Below are positions 16,089 to 24,870 of a stretch of DNA of 33,417 nucleotides, in pieces (positions within the stretch are counted from its first letter, which is position 1; each line of letters begins with the position of its first letter). Origin of the DNA: Bacillus_CJ salitolerans (lineage in GTDB: Bacteria; Bacillota; Bacilli; Bacillales; SA4). Location of the stretch: assembly GCF_042680805.1 (NCBI RefSeq), contig NZ_JBHUEM010000022.1, positions 1 through 33,417 on the forward strand, in the 5' to 3' direction. Position numbers and translations under genes: made by a program. The notes under the pieces were generated by a model, which saw only the letters and a list, made by a program, of their open reading frames with translations, was not told where the DNA came from and did no database searches.

Positions 16089-17873
16089 TTATACAGTGAA
16101 TTTTTCAGCTTCAATGATACTTGCTGCAATTTCGCGCTTCTTCGCAATTACATTAATTGGTGTGTGGCGAGTAAACTTTCTTAATGCAGAAAGCATCATT
16201 CGTAATGTGTCGCCTTGTTCCGTTGCAATTAATGTTTCTTTTGCATGTGCTTCAATTTCATTAAATGCTTCTTGGCAGAATACTTGAGTATATAATACCT
16301 TTTGCTTATTTTTATCAAGACCTGTTTTGTTAATCGCCTTTTCTGTACGTAATAAAGCAGATTCCATTGAGTACACATGGCTTACGATATCTGCAATATT
16401 TACAAGAATCTCTTGTTCTTTCTCTAGCTTAGGACCGAACTTTTGAGCAGCAAGTCCTGCGATCATTAGACCAATCTTCTTAGCATTACGTACTAAGTAC
16501 TTTTCTTGCTCAAGAACTCCATCGCCCACTTCTTCAGGCATTAGCATCATTAATTCCTCTTGAAGAGCTTGAGCTTTTTGAAGCAATGGAAGCTCACCCT
16601 TCATTGCTTTACGTAAGAAGGTTCCTGGAACTAATAAACGGTTAATTTCGTTTGTCCCTTCAAAGATACGGTTAATACGAGAGTCACGGTACGCTCTTTC
16701 TACCTCATACTCTTGCATAAATCCATAGCCTCCGTGGATTTGAACACCCTCATCGGCGATATAATCTAATGTTTCGGAACCGAACACTTTATTTAACGAA
16801 CACTCAATTGCATATTCAGCAATAGAGGCTGCCACTGCACGACCGTCTTTAATTTCTTCTTCTGTTAATTTGCTCATGCGCTCTTCGAACAATCCAACGG
16901 TACGATATACAGAGCTCTCCATTGCATATAGCATTGTTGCCATATTCGCAAGCTTTTCTTGAATAAGAGAGAATTTTGAAATTGGTGTTTTAAATTGTTG
17001 ACGTTGGTTCGCATATTGAGCTGATACCTCTAATATACGCTTCGATCCACCAATCGTACCTACCGCTAGCTTATAGCGCCCAATGTTAAGAATGTTAAAG
17101 GCAATTACGTGACCTTTTCCTAGTTCACCAAGTAAATTTTCTTTTGGTACTAGTGCATCTTCTAGAATTAAAGTACGAGTAGATGATCCCTTAATCCCCA
17201 TTTTCTTTTCTTCTGGACCAGTAGAAACTCCAGTGAATTCTTTTTCTACGATAAATGCTGAGAAGTGTTCGCCGTCTACTTTTGCATAAACAACGAATAC
17301 ATCAGCAAATCCAGAGTTTGTAATCCATTGTTTTTCACCATTAAGAACGTAGTGAGTGCCTTCTGCATTTAACTTTGCTGTCGCTCTTGCCCCTAAAGCG
17401 TCTGAACCTGAGCCTGGTTCTGTTAAAGCGTAAGCCGCGATTCTTTCACCAGTTGCTAAGTCTGGTAGGTATTGATGCTTTTGCGACTCATTACCGAAAA
17501 GAACAATCGGTAATGATCCAATCCCAACGTGTGCCCCATAAGAAAGTGAGAAGCTTCCAGCACGGGCAAACTTTTCAGTAATAACAGCAGAGCTAATCTT
17601 ATCTAATCCAAGTCCACCGTACTCTTCCGGAACATCTGCACCTAAAAGACCTAGTTCACCTGCCTGTTTAAGCAGCTTTACAGATTTATCAAATTCATGA
17701 TTTTCGATTGCTTCTAAATGTGGTAATACATCATTTACAACAAAGTCTTCTGTCGTTTTTGCAATCATCTTATGCTCTTCTGTAAAATCCTCTGGTGTAA
17801 AAACTCGTTCAGCCTCAACCTCTTCAATTAAAAAGCTTCCACCTTTAATTAAGCTATCTGTTGCTTTTGTCAT
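16089..17873 (-). CDS. fadE: Acyl-CoA dehydrogenase
   Basis: FAD enzyme for the first step of beta-oxidation, acyl-CoA to trans-2-enoyl-CoA. 594 residues, the length of B. subtilis FadE, longer than the ~380-residue classical enzymes because of a C-terminal helical extension. Signatures: ALTEPGSGSDALG, WITNSGFADVFVVYA, RQQFKTPISKFSLIQEKLA in part, and IHGGYGFMQEYEVERAYRDSR; the glutamate in YEVER is the likely base. Ribosome site AAGGAGG. It follows fadA by 33 bp and ends the operon at a terminator. Acts in the cytoplasm and needs an electron transfer flavoprotein that is not in the window. Confidence 0.95.
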   Translation of the reverse strand: MTKATDSLIKGGSFLIEEVEAERVFTPEDFTEEHKMIAKTTEDFVVNDVLPHLEAIENHEFDKSVKLLKQAGELGLLGADVPEEYGGLGLDKISSAVITEKFARAGSFSLSYGAHVGIGSLPIVLFGNESQKHQYLPDLATGERIAAYALTEPGSGSDALGARATAKLNAEGTHYVLNGEKQWITNSGFADVFVVYAKVDGEHFSAFIVEKEFTGVSTGPEEKKMGIKGSSTRTLILEDALVPKENLLGELGKGHVIAFNILNIGRYKLAVGTIGGSKRILEVSAQYANQRQQFKTPISKFSLIQEKLANMATMLYAMESSVYRTVGLFEERMSKLTEEEIKDGRAVAASIAEYAIECSLNKVFGSETLDYIADEGVQIHGGYGFMQEYEVERAYRDSRINRIFEGTNEINRLLVPGTFLRKAMKGELPLLQKAQALQEELMMLMPEEVGDGVLEQEKYLVRNAKKIGLMIAGLAAQKFGPKLEKEQEILVNIADIVSHVYSMESALLRTEKAINKTGLDKNKQKVLYTQVFCQEAFNEIEAHAKETLIATEQGDTLRMMLSALRKFTRHTPINVIAKKREIAASIIEAEKFTV

Positions 17874-17906
17874 TAAAAAAACCTCCTTATAATTGTTTTC
17901 GCATTT

Positions 17907-19082
17907 TTATAGTAATTCAAATATTCCAGCTGCTCCCATACCGCCACCAATACACATTGTCACCATACCGAACTGTACATTACGTCTCTTCATTTCATGA
18001 ATGAGTGAAAGTGTTAGCTTCGTTCCAGAGCATCCCATTGGATGACCTAAAGCAATAGCTCCACCATTGACGTTTACGATTTCTTCATTTAGCCCTAATT
18101 CGCGAATAACAGCGATTGATTGGGATGCAAATGCTTCGTTTAATTCAATTAGCCCGATATCAGATAGTTCGAGTCCAGCAATCTTTAGTGCTCTTGGAAT
18201 CGCTTCGATTGGTCCAATCCCCATAATTTCAGGAGGAACCCCAGCAACCGCGAACGAGCGGAACTTAGCTAACGGCTTTTGCCCTTCAGATAGAGCTTTC
18301 TCCTTATCCATTAATAGAACGGCTGCACCACCATCACTCATTTGTGACGAATTCCCAGCTGTTACACTTCCCTTTACATTAAAAGCAGGTCTTAATTTTG
18401 CAAGTGTTTCCAGAGATGTTTCTAAACGAACACCTTCGTCCTTGGAAAAAGTAAAACTCTTTTCCTGTAGCTTGTTGTTTCCATCTACTTGACGAAGCAC
18501 TACTTCTACCGGCACGATCTCATCATAAAATTTACCCTCTGCAATGGCAGCTCCTGCACGCTGATGACTCCGCACTGCAAAAGCATCTTGATCCTCACGA
18601 CTAATGCCATACTTCACTGCTACCTGTTCTGCCGTATGTCCCATTCCCATGTAATATTCAGGAGCCTTTTCTACAAGCTTTACATTTGGACGAACATTAT
18701 GACCAACCATTGGAACGAGACTCATCGATTCGATTCCACCAGCAATAATCGTATCAGCTGATCCGAGCATAATTCGCTCAGCCCCAAATGCAATACTTTG
18801 TAATCCTGATGAACAGTAACGATTAATCGTAATTCCTGGTACAGTATTAGGAAGACCAGCTAAGCCCGCTATATTTCGAGCTACGTTCAAGCCTTGTTCA
18901 GCTTCAGGCTGGGCACACCCAATTATTAAATCATCTATATTTCCTTCGTAATTATTCGCTCTCTTTAACGTTTCCTGTACTGCAATTGCTCCTAGATCAT
19001 CTGGACGAACAGTTGCAAGTGATCCGCGCTTAGCTTTCCCAACCGGTGTTCTTGCTCCTGCAACGATAACCGCTTCTCTCAA
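17907..19082 (-). CDS. fadA: Acetyl-CoA C-acyltransferase (3-ketoacyl-CoA thiolase)
   Basis: Thiolytic last step of beta-oxidation. 391 residues from the TTG at 19082, which has GGAGGG seven bases upstream and matches the usual thiolase start (xREAVIVAGARTPVG); the longer frame from 19121 adds 13 unlikely residues. Nucleophile Cys in NRYCSSGLQS (about 89), His in ALGHPMGCSG (about 347) and Cys in CIGGGMGAAG (about 377). Located between fadN and fadE on one transcript. Confidence 0.95.
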   Translation of the reverse strand: MREAVIVAGARTPVGKAKRGSLATVRPDDLGAIAVQETLKRANNYEGNIDDLIIGCAQPEAEQGLNVARNIAGLAGLPNTVPGITINRYCSSGLQSIAFGAERIMLGSADTIIAGGIESMSLVPMVGHNVRPNVKLVEKAPEYYMGMGHTAEQVAVKYGISREDQDAFAVRSHQRAGAAIAEGKFYDEIVPVEVVLRQVDGNNKLQEKSFTFSKDEGVRLETSLETLAKLRPAFNVKGSVTAGNSSQMSDGGAAVLLMDKEKALSEGQKPLAKFRSFAVAGVPPEIMGIGPIEAIPRALKIAGLELSDIGLIELNEAFASQSIAVIRELGLNEEIVNVNGGAIALGHPMGCSGTKLTLSLIHEMKRRNVQFGMVTMCIGGGMGAAGIFELL

Positions 19083-19145
19083 AGATATTCCCTCCATTTC
19101 ATTTAAAAGCGCAGGCGACATTTGGATGATGTTGGTTTTGACCTT

Positions 19146-19240
19146 CTCGTCTGACTGACGAGCATCCTATTGCCCCCAGGCAATACCATATTCTTAAACA
19201 ATGAAAAGGTGGTTTTCATTTTATCCATTTAACATTGTTT
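19146..19240 (-). other. Three successive hairpins in the fadN-fadA spacer
   Basis: In the 221-bp spacer before fadA: AAACA..ATGAAAA-loop-TTTTCAT..TGTTT (19196-19240), TATTGCC-loop-GGCAATA (19168-19185) and CTCGTC-loop-GACGAG (19146-19162). None has a T-tract. They could be processing or stability signals that set fadN versus fadA-fadE levels; this is inference. Confidence 0.6.
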
Positions 19241-19303
19241 AATCTCATGACGAGCCTTTCCCTTTAACTAGTAACCTTATCTTGGCATTTTCCTAGTAAT
19301 CTA

Positions 19304-21688
19304 TTAATTACGCAATGGCTTTCCTTTTAAGAGCATGTGTTGCATACGCTGCTGTGATTTTGGTTCACCTACTAGACTTAAGAAAGCTTCTCTTTCTAAA
19401 TCTAATAAGTATTGCTCGTCAACTTCAGTCCCATATGCTACTTTTCCACCCGATAACACATATGCAAGCTTCTTCGCAATTTTCAAATCATGCTCTGAAA
19501 TGTATCCTGAGTGGTGCATACCATGTGCACCAAGAAGAAGTGTAGCGTAACCAGTATCACCAGCAACTGGGACCTTTTTACGTTTTGGCGCTTGGTAGCC
19601 CTTTTCAGCTAGAGCTAATACAGCCCGTTTTGCATCATGTAATAAGTGATCACCATTTATGCTTATTCCATCATGGCTAGTTAAGAAGTTATTGGTTCTT
19701 GCTTCCTCAGCGGAAGTTGCAACCTTTGCCATCGCAATGGTTTCAAATACGTGCGCTGTAATTTTTCCTAAATCCTTCTCTACCCCATTAGGTAGTCCCT
19801 CGAGATGGTGAATGTATAGCTCCTTGTTTCCTCCACCACCAGGGATTAATCCAACACCTACTTCTACTAGACCCATATACGTTTCCATAGATGCTTGAAT
19901 ATGAGAGGTTGGTAAACATACCTCTGCACCCCCGCCAAGAGTCATTCCAAACGGTGCTGCTACCACTGGTTTTGGGCTATATTTAATATTCATCATAGCT
20001 TGCTGGAAGTGTCGAACCACCATTTCGATTTCAAAATAGTTATCATCTTGGGCTTCCATTAAGATCATCGCTAGGTTGGCACCAACGCAGAAGTTCTTGC
20101 CTTGGTTTCCGATTACTAACCCTTCGTAGTTACGGTCTACTTCTTCAATTGCAAAATTGATCATCTGAATGATATCTAGACCGATTGCATTATTTGGAGA
20201 ATGGAATTCAAGACCTGCTACTCCGTCCCCTAAATCTATTAAGCTAGCTCCACTGTTTTTCTTAATAACGCCATTTCTTTCTTTTAAGCCTTTTAAATGA
20301 ATCACTTTCGGATTCGTTTGAATCAGCTTGTAGCTACCATCTTGATAGTACGTTAAGCCAGCTTCATCTTTTTTGTAAAAAGTAGTGTGACCTGCTTCTA
20401 GCATTTCTGTAATCCACGCAGGAACCTGTAAGCCTTCTGAAACCATTTTCTTGACTGAGTTTTCTAACCCAATTGCATCCCAAAGCTCAAATGGTCCTCT
20501 TTCCCAGCCGAAGCCCCATTTCATGGCATTGTCAATCGCAACGATATCATCTGCAATGACTTTCACTAACGCAGCCGAGTAAATAAGTGATGGTGCTGTA
20601 ATGTTCCATAATAGCTCCCCAGCACGATCATCTGCATATAGAAGCGCTTTTAATTTATCTGCCCCTTTAGCTTGTTTGCTTACTTCAATCGATGCTGCTT
20701 TCAACTTCTTTCTTTCTCGATACTCTAATGTTTCAGGGTCAATCTCTAAAATTTCTTTCCCTTGTTTTAAGAAAAAGCCCTGGCCTGATTTACTTCCTAA
20801 CCATTTATTTTCAAGCATTTTTTTCATAAAGGCAGGAATTTCAAATACTTCTTTTTCTGCTCCTTCAACTTGCTCATATACGTTATTTGCAACGTGTACA
20901 AATGTGTCAAGACCTACAACATCTAGTGTACGGAATGTCGCACTTTTCGGACGACCAATTAATGGACCGGTCACGGAGTCAACCTCTCCAACGCTATATC
21001 CACCTTTTATCATTTCTCGGACGGTTACAAGTAAACCATAGGTCCCTATGCGGTTAGCGATAAAGTTTGGCGTATCCTTAGCTTCAACAACACCTTTACC
21101 TAATACATCTTCCCCATATGTTTTCATAAATGATAGTACTTCTGGGTCTGTGTCCTTTGTCGGTATGACTTCAAGAAGTTTTAAATATCGAGGTGGGTTA
21201 AAGAAATGCGTGCCTAAGAAATGCTTACGGAAATCGTCAGAACGTCCTTCTGCCATTGCCTCAATGGAAATACCAGATGTATTGGAACTAACAATTGTTC
21301 CAGGCTTCCTTACTTCATCAATCCGAGCAAATACTTGCTTTTTTATATTTAAGTTTTCTACAACTACTTCGATAATCCAGTCAACTTCACTAAGACGCTC
21401 CATGTCGTCTTCCATGTTACCCGCTTCAATAAGAGAGAGGTTTTCTTTTGATGCTAAAGGTGCAGGTTTTTGTTTTAACAGCTTTTGAATGGCTGTTTGA
21501 CTTAGACGGTTACGAACTACCTTATCCTCTAATGTAAGCCCTTTCTTTTGTTCGTCTTCTGTAAGATCTCTTGGTACAATGTCTAGCAATAATGAAGGAA
21601 TTCCAATGTTAGCTAAGTGTGCTGCAATACCAGAACCCATTACACCAGATCCTAAAACAGCTACTTTTCGTATACGTCGACTCAACAA
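19304..21688 (-). CDS. fadN: Bifunctional 3-hydroxyacyl-CoA dehydrogenase / enoyl-CoA hydratase
   Basis: Carries out the middle steps of beta-oxidation. 794 residues. The N-terminal NAD-binding fold has VLGSGVMGSGIAAHLAN (about 10-26), then FFNPPRYLKLLEVI with the dehydrogenase HFFNP histidine region; a crotonase domain occupies about 480-700 with GNQGKNFCVGANL and GMTLGGGAEVCLP, VGLIPGGGGNKEL, the oxyanion and acid regions. This order (dehydrogenase first) is that of Bacillus FadN and the reverse of E. coli FadB. Start TTG with AAAGGGGAG; two TTG codons are adjacent. First gene of fadN-fadA-fadE, with a FadR-type operator just upstream. Confidence 0.95.
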   Translation of the reverse strand: MLSRRIRKVAVLGSGVMGSGIAAHLANIGIPSLLLDIVPRDLTEDEQKKGLTLEDKVVRNRLSQTAIQKLLKQKPAPLASKENLSLIEAGNMEDDMERLSEVDWIIEVVVENLNIKKQVFARIDEVRKPGTIVSSNTSGISIEAMAEGRSDDFRKHFLGTHFFNPPRYLKLLEVIPTKDTDPEVLSFMKTYGEDVLGKGVVEAKDTPNFIANRIGTYGLLVTVREMIKGGYSVGEVDSVTGPLIGRPKSATFRTLDVVGLDTFVHVANNVYEQVEGAEKEVFEIPAFMKKMLENKWLGSKSGQGFFLKQGKEILEIDPETLEYRERKKLKAASIEVSKQAKGADKLKALLYADDRAGELLWNITAPSLIYSAALVKVIADDIVAIDNAMKWGFGWERGPFELWDAIGLENSVKKMVSEGLQVPAWITEMLEAGHTTFYKKDEAGLTYYQDGSYKLIQTNPKVIHLKGLKERNGVIKKNSGASLIDLGDGVAGLEFHSPNNAIGLDIIQMINFAIEEVDRNYEGLVIGNQGKNFCVGANLAMILMEAQDDNYFEIEMVVRHFQQAMMNIKYSPKPVVAAPFGMTLGGGAEVCLPTSHIQASMETYMGLVEVGVGLIPGGGGNKELYIHHLEGLPNGVEKDLGKITAHVFETIAMAKVATSAEEARTNNFLTSHDGISINGDHLLHDAKRAVLALAEKGYQAPKRKKVPVAGDTGYATLLLGAHGMHHSGYISEHDLKIAKKLAYVLSGGKVAYGTEVDEQYLLDLEREAFLSLVGEPKSQQRMQHMLLKGKPLRN

Positions 21689-21708
21689 TACTCTCCCCTT
21701 TCAACTTT

Positions 21709-21726
21709 TGAATGAATACTCATTCA
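21709..21726. promoter_or_regulatory. FadR-type operator upstream of fadN
   Basis: TGAATGAATACTCATTCA, a perfect dyad with 7-bp arms, agrees with the Bacillus FadR (YsiA) consensus TGAATGAMTANTCATTCA. It lies in the fadN leader, about 37 bp beyond the -10, so a roadblock mode is plausible; long-chain acyl-CoA is the known inducer. A weaker GAATGAACATTCTCAT sits at 21801-21816. Confidence 0.9.
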
Positions 21727-21762
21727 TTTTTTGCTCAAAAAAATATAACTTCTTATAAATCA

Positions 21763-21791
21763 ACTATAAGTCATTTTGGAAATTTTCGCAA
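21763..21791 (-). promoter_or_regulatory. Probable sigma-A promoter of fadN-fadA-fadE
   Basis: Minus strand -35 TTGCGA (21786-21791), 17-bp spacer, -10 TATAGT (21763-21768). Confidence 0.55.
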
Positions 21792-21872
21792 TATATAAAC
21801 GAATGAACATTCTCATAAAATCTGTCATTTTTCGTTCTTAGTGGGAAAACCTAATTAATGGAGGTGATACAT

Positions 21873-22025
21873 ATGGCAAAGCATAAAAAGAACCCGTCCA
21901 AAGCTGGAGTAAGTGCCGCAAGTGTTAAGGGGGACGCAGGTCCAACAGTCGAAAGAGACGGTGGCGGCAAAAGAACGAGTCAAAACCAGCAATACAAAAA
22001 ACCAAACATGGGATCAGAAGAATAG
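21873..22025 (+). CDS. yuzL: YuzL-like small basic protein
   Basis: A 50-residue gene: starts MAKHKKNPSKAG, contains SAASVKGDAGPT and RDGGGKRTSQNQQYKK, ends NMGSEE. Very good ribosome site GGAGGTGAT seven to eight bases before the ATG. It is the only plus-strand gene among minus-strand ones here and diverges from fadN, the same place as yuzL in B. subtilis. Hydrophilic, Lys/Gly-rich and probably unstructured; such proteins are often spore or small acid-soluble types, but the function is not known to me. A GGGGGC / GCCCCC inverted repeat follows at about 22045-22075, possibly its terminator. Confidence 0.88.
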   Translation: MAKHKKNPSKAGVSAASVKGDAGPTVERDGGGKRTSQNQQYKKPNMGSEE

Positions 22026-22301
22026 GAGAGATTTTGGTTAGACTTGGGGGCTTTGTGGTAGGACTGTGGCCCCCATGCTTTAATGGAAAGAATTTGGTAT
22101 GGATTGTCTTTTTAAAATTTGCTGGAAAGTTTTGTTGAATGGTGTGGGATGATTTTATGAATTGAATACTTTAATAGTTTATTAGCAAATCTCACAAAAA
22201 ATGTAAGAATAATAGAAAATAGCAAAACAGGTTTTCATTTTGTTTAAAAATACTTGAGATATTACACTTCTTTCTATCGGGATTTGTTACTATATCATTT
22301 C

Positions 22302-22643
22302 TATCAGCAACTTTATGAGATTTATCAGCAACATTACAAAATTTATCGTCAACTTTACTAGTTCTATCAGCGACTTTTTAATTTTATCAGCAACTCTAGT
22401 TCGATATCAGCAACTTTTAATGTTTATCAGCAACTCATGCTTCGATATCAGCAACTTTTAATGTTTATCAGCAACTCATGCTCGTTATCAGCACCTTTTA
22501 ATGTTTATCAGCAACTCATGCTTCGATATCAGCAACTTTTAATGTTTATCAGCAACTCATGCTCGTTATCAACACCTTTTAATGTTTATAGCAACTCATG
22601 CTCGTTATCAGCATCAGCAACTTCTTCTATTCTATCAGCAAGT
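22302..22643. repeat. Tandem array of ~20-bp TATCAGCAACT monomers with 81-bp higher order
   Basis: About 17 copies of TATCAGCAAC start at 22302, 22323, 22344, 22365, 22385, 22405, 22425, 22446, 22466, 22486, 22506, 22527, 22547, 22567, 22587, 22606 and 22633, spaced 19-21 bp until the last. From 22425 the spacing repeats as 21, 20, 20, 20, an 81-bp higher-order unit of four monomers, present twice with a partial third. The flanks (ACTCATGCTTCGA, TTTTAATGT) alternate. The outer monomers are more diverged than the inner ones. Located between yuzL and fadM; no gene. 22080-22300 holds nothing recognisable. Confidence 0.93.
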
Positions 22644-22718
22644 CTGAATCATTCGGTATTAATACTCTTCTTCAGGAAGCTCTATAATCGTAGGTACATA
22701 GGTGATCGGCATGTCCAT

Positions 22719-22752
22719 GAAAAAACAAAAACGGAACCTCCTCTCGGTTCCG
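22719..22752 (-). terminator. Terminator of fadM
   Basis: Minus strand CGGAACC - GAGAGGA - GGTTCCG then TTTTTGTTTTTT, 12 bp after the fadM stop. Confidence 0.92.
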
Positions 22753-22764
22753 CTGTTGCAAGAA

Positions 22765-23682
22765 TTATTTCTTTAAAATACCTTTGATTACAAACGCCAC
22801 GTTTGCAGGTCTTTCAGCAAGTCTTCTCATGAAGTACCCATACCAGTCGTTTCCGTATGGAACATAAACGCGAATCGTATAGCCTTCTTTTGCCAGCTCA
22901 AGTTGTCTTTCTGGACGAATTCCGTATAGCATTTGGAATTCAAACTGGCTATTTGGAATGTTCAATTCTTTTACTAGTTCTTTCGTGTACTCGATCATCG
23001 CATCATCATGTGTCGCTACAGCTGTGTAGTTACCATTTACTAAGTGCATTTTAATAATCTTCTTAAAGTTTTCATCGACATCTTTCTTATCAGGAAATGC
23101 AACTTCAGGTGACTCTTTGTAAGCTCCCTTTACAAGACGTAAGTTTGGTTTATATTGATTCAAATCAGCTACATCGTCAGCAACTCGATATAAATAAGCT
23201 TGAAGCACTGTTCCGATATTATCGTATTCACTTCTTAGCTGTTTAAAAATCTCAATTGTTTTTCCGCAGCGAGAGTAATCTTCCATATCAATCGTCACGA
23301 ATACTCCGTTCTCTTTTGCTGCTTCTAAGATGCGTCGCATATTGCGTAACACAACTTCGTCTGAAATATCTAATCCCATTGAAGTCATCTTTAGTGAAAG
23401 CTGTGAATCTAGCTTTTCACGTCCAATGGCTTTAATTGCTTCTATTGAATTATCTGCCATTTCGTTTGCTTCCTCTTCATTGTCAACAAACTCACCTAAA
23501 TAATCAATGGTTACAACTAAACCTTTTCGATTAAGCTCTTTAATTGCATCAACTGCAAGTTTAATCGTTTCACCGGCAACAAAGCGTGCTGCCCCAAAAC
23601 GAAGACCGTATTTTTTTGCTAGTTTAGTAAAAAATTTATTTTTCGATAAAAACAAGAAAAAGTTACGCATAAGTTGTTCCAT
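22765..23682 (-). CDS. fadM: Proline dehydrogenase family protein
   Basis: 305 residues, a FAD-dependent TIM-barrel of the PutA/PRODH family, likely proline to pyrroline-5-carboxylate. Signature pieces: VTIDYLGEFV, VFVTIDMEDYSRCGKTIEIF, LRLVKGAYKESPEVAFP, VATHDDAMIEYT, FEFQMLYGIRPERQ, RVYVPYGNDWYGYFMRRLAERPAN (the family's C-terminal RR motif). I chose the ATG at 23682 because AGGAGGGG lies just before it; a start at 23709 would add nine residues. In B. subtilis it is named yusM/fadM because of its position by the fad genes; a role in fatty-acid metabolism is not shown by the sequence. I see no clear promoter in 23710-23910. Confidence 0.92.
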   Translation of the reverse strand: MEQLMRNFFLFLSKNKFFTKLAKKYGLRFGAARFVAGETIKLAVDAIKELNRKGLVVTIDYLGEFVDNEEEANEMADNSIEAIKAIGREKLDSQLSLKMTSMGLDISDEVVLRNMRRILEAAKENGVFVTIDMEDYSRCGKTIEIFKQLRSEYDNIGTVLQAYLYRVADDVADLNQYKPNLRLVKGAYKESPEVAFPDKKDVDENFKKIIKMHLVNGNYTAVATHDDAMIEYTKELVKELNIPNSQFEFQMLYGIRPERQLELAKEGYTIRVYVPYGNDWYGYFMRRLAERPANVAFVIKGILKK

Positions 23683-23910
23683 TTCGACCCCTCCTGAAAA
23701 CGCATACATAGTGGGCGTACCACTATATCCTATGTGCTAAACATGAATCTGTTATTAAGCCAAAATCATTTTATCATCTTTCCATTCAAATGGATACGAA
23801 AATTTTCAGGTTTTGTCGAAATTTGAATCACTTTATTACATGTATTTTTACACATTGTTGTCATATTTTAACAGACTTGAAATATTTGTCATCCAATTGA
23901 CAGAATCATT

Positions 23911-23939
23911 AGACAAACAAACAGAAATTAGCTATGATT
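23911..23939 (+). promoter_or_regulatory. Promoter of the orphan permease operon
   Basis: -35 TAGACA (23911-23916), 17-bp spacer, -10 TATGAT (23934-23939). Transcription would begin near 23946, leaving a leader of about 50 bases before the ATG at 23995. Confidence 0.55.
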
Positions 23940-23994
23940 ATACTAATTGTTAATGGAAACATTTAGGAAAATATTATCGTTTGGGGGTAGGAGG

Positions 23995-24870
23995 ATGAAA
24001 TTCATCTCAAAGTTTATACTCATAATTATTGGGTTTACCTTAATAAGTGCACTCCCTGCATTAGTAGTAAACGCCGTTCAAGTTTCGACAACAGATAAAG
24101 GAGTTGGGTCTATATTCAAGCCTTATTTTACGACTGTATATGATAATGTCGTATTGTTATTCCAACCTGAAAATTGGGTATATCAAGGATTTAGGAAAAC
24201 CTATCCTCTCTTCCCCATGTTTTGGGATCGATATAGCTATTCTATGAAGGTCTTTGTACTTTCACTGATTATTGCATTAGCTCTTGCTTTCTTATTTATG
24301 ATTACTATTCAATTAGCACCTAAAAAGGTTAGGAAACTATTAATCTCAGTTTTTACAATACTAGAGTCTTTACCGGATGTATTTATTATTATTAGCTTGC
24401 AGCTTCTAGTTATTTTATATTTCAAGAGAACAGGCGTGCTTCTCGCACAAGTTGCTGTCTTTCAGGAAGATATATATACACTACCTGTCGCCTGTTTAAG
24501 TATTATCCCTACCTTTTTGTTATTAAGAACGGTGTTATTTTTTATTCAAGAAGAAGAATCGAAGATGTATGTTGACCTAGCAAAAGTGAAGGGGTTATCA
24601 AATGTAAGAATATTGTTAATACATACTTTTCGTAACGTCCTTTACAGCTTATTTTATCGCTCAAAATTAATTTTTTCTTTCATGCTATCAAATTTATTTA
24701 TCATTGAGGTTTTATTTAATATGGATGGTGCTTTGCAGTTTTTAACACGGGCGCGTGGTGCTGAGTTCATTATTGCTGCAACACTTATATTTATTCCGTT
24801 CTATTTATTCTTTTCGTTGACTGAGAAGTTTGTATTACAGTTTATTGGAGAAAGTGGGGAAGCAGCATGA
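23995..24870 (+). CDS. Peptide/nickel-type ABC transporter permease, first subunit
   Basis: 291 residues, DppB/OppB-like. One N-terminal membrane segment (MKFISKFILIIIGFTLISAL), an extracytoplasmic loop of about 60 residues, then about five more segments. The ATPase-docking loop is recognisable as YVDLAKVKGLSNVRILLIHTF, with the G conserved but the EAA part degenerate. Start at 23995 because GGGGGTAGGAGG leads up to that ATG and the upstream TTG and ATG codons lie at or near the transcription start. Its stop overlaps the next gene in an ATGA. No ATPase or binding protein is encoded next to it. Substrate unknown. Confidence 0.87.
   Translation: MKFISKFILIIIGFTLISALPALVVNAVQVSTTDKGVGSIFKPYFTTVYDNVVLLFQPENWVYQGFRKTYPLFPMFWDRYSYSMKVFVLSLIIALALAFLFMITIQLAPKKVRKLLISVFTILESLPDVFIIISLQLLVILYFKRTGVLLAQVAVFQEDIYTLPVACLSIIPTFLLLRTVLFFIQEEESKMYVDLAKVKGLSNVRILLIHTFRNVLYSLFYRSKLIFSFMLSNLFIIEVLFNMDGALQFLTRARGAEFIIAATLIFIPFYLFFSLTEKFVLQFIGESGEAA

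Noticed and set aside
22437..22787. 116-codon plus-strand frame (MFISNSCSLS repeats)
   Set aside because: Translation of the 20-bp array running into the fadM terminator; no ribosome site.
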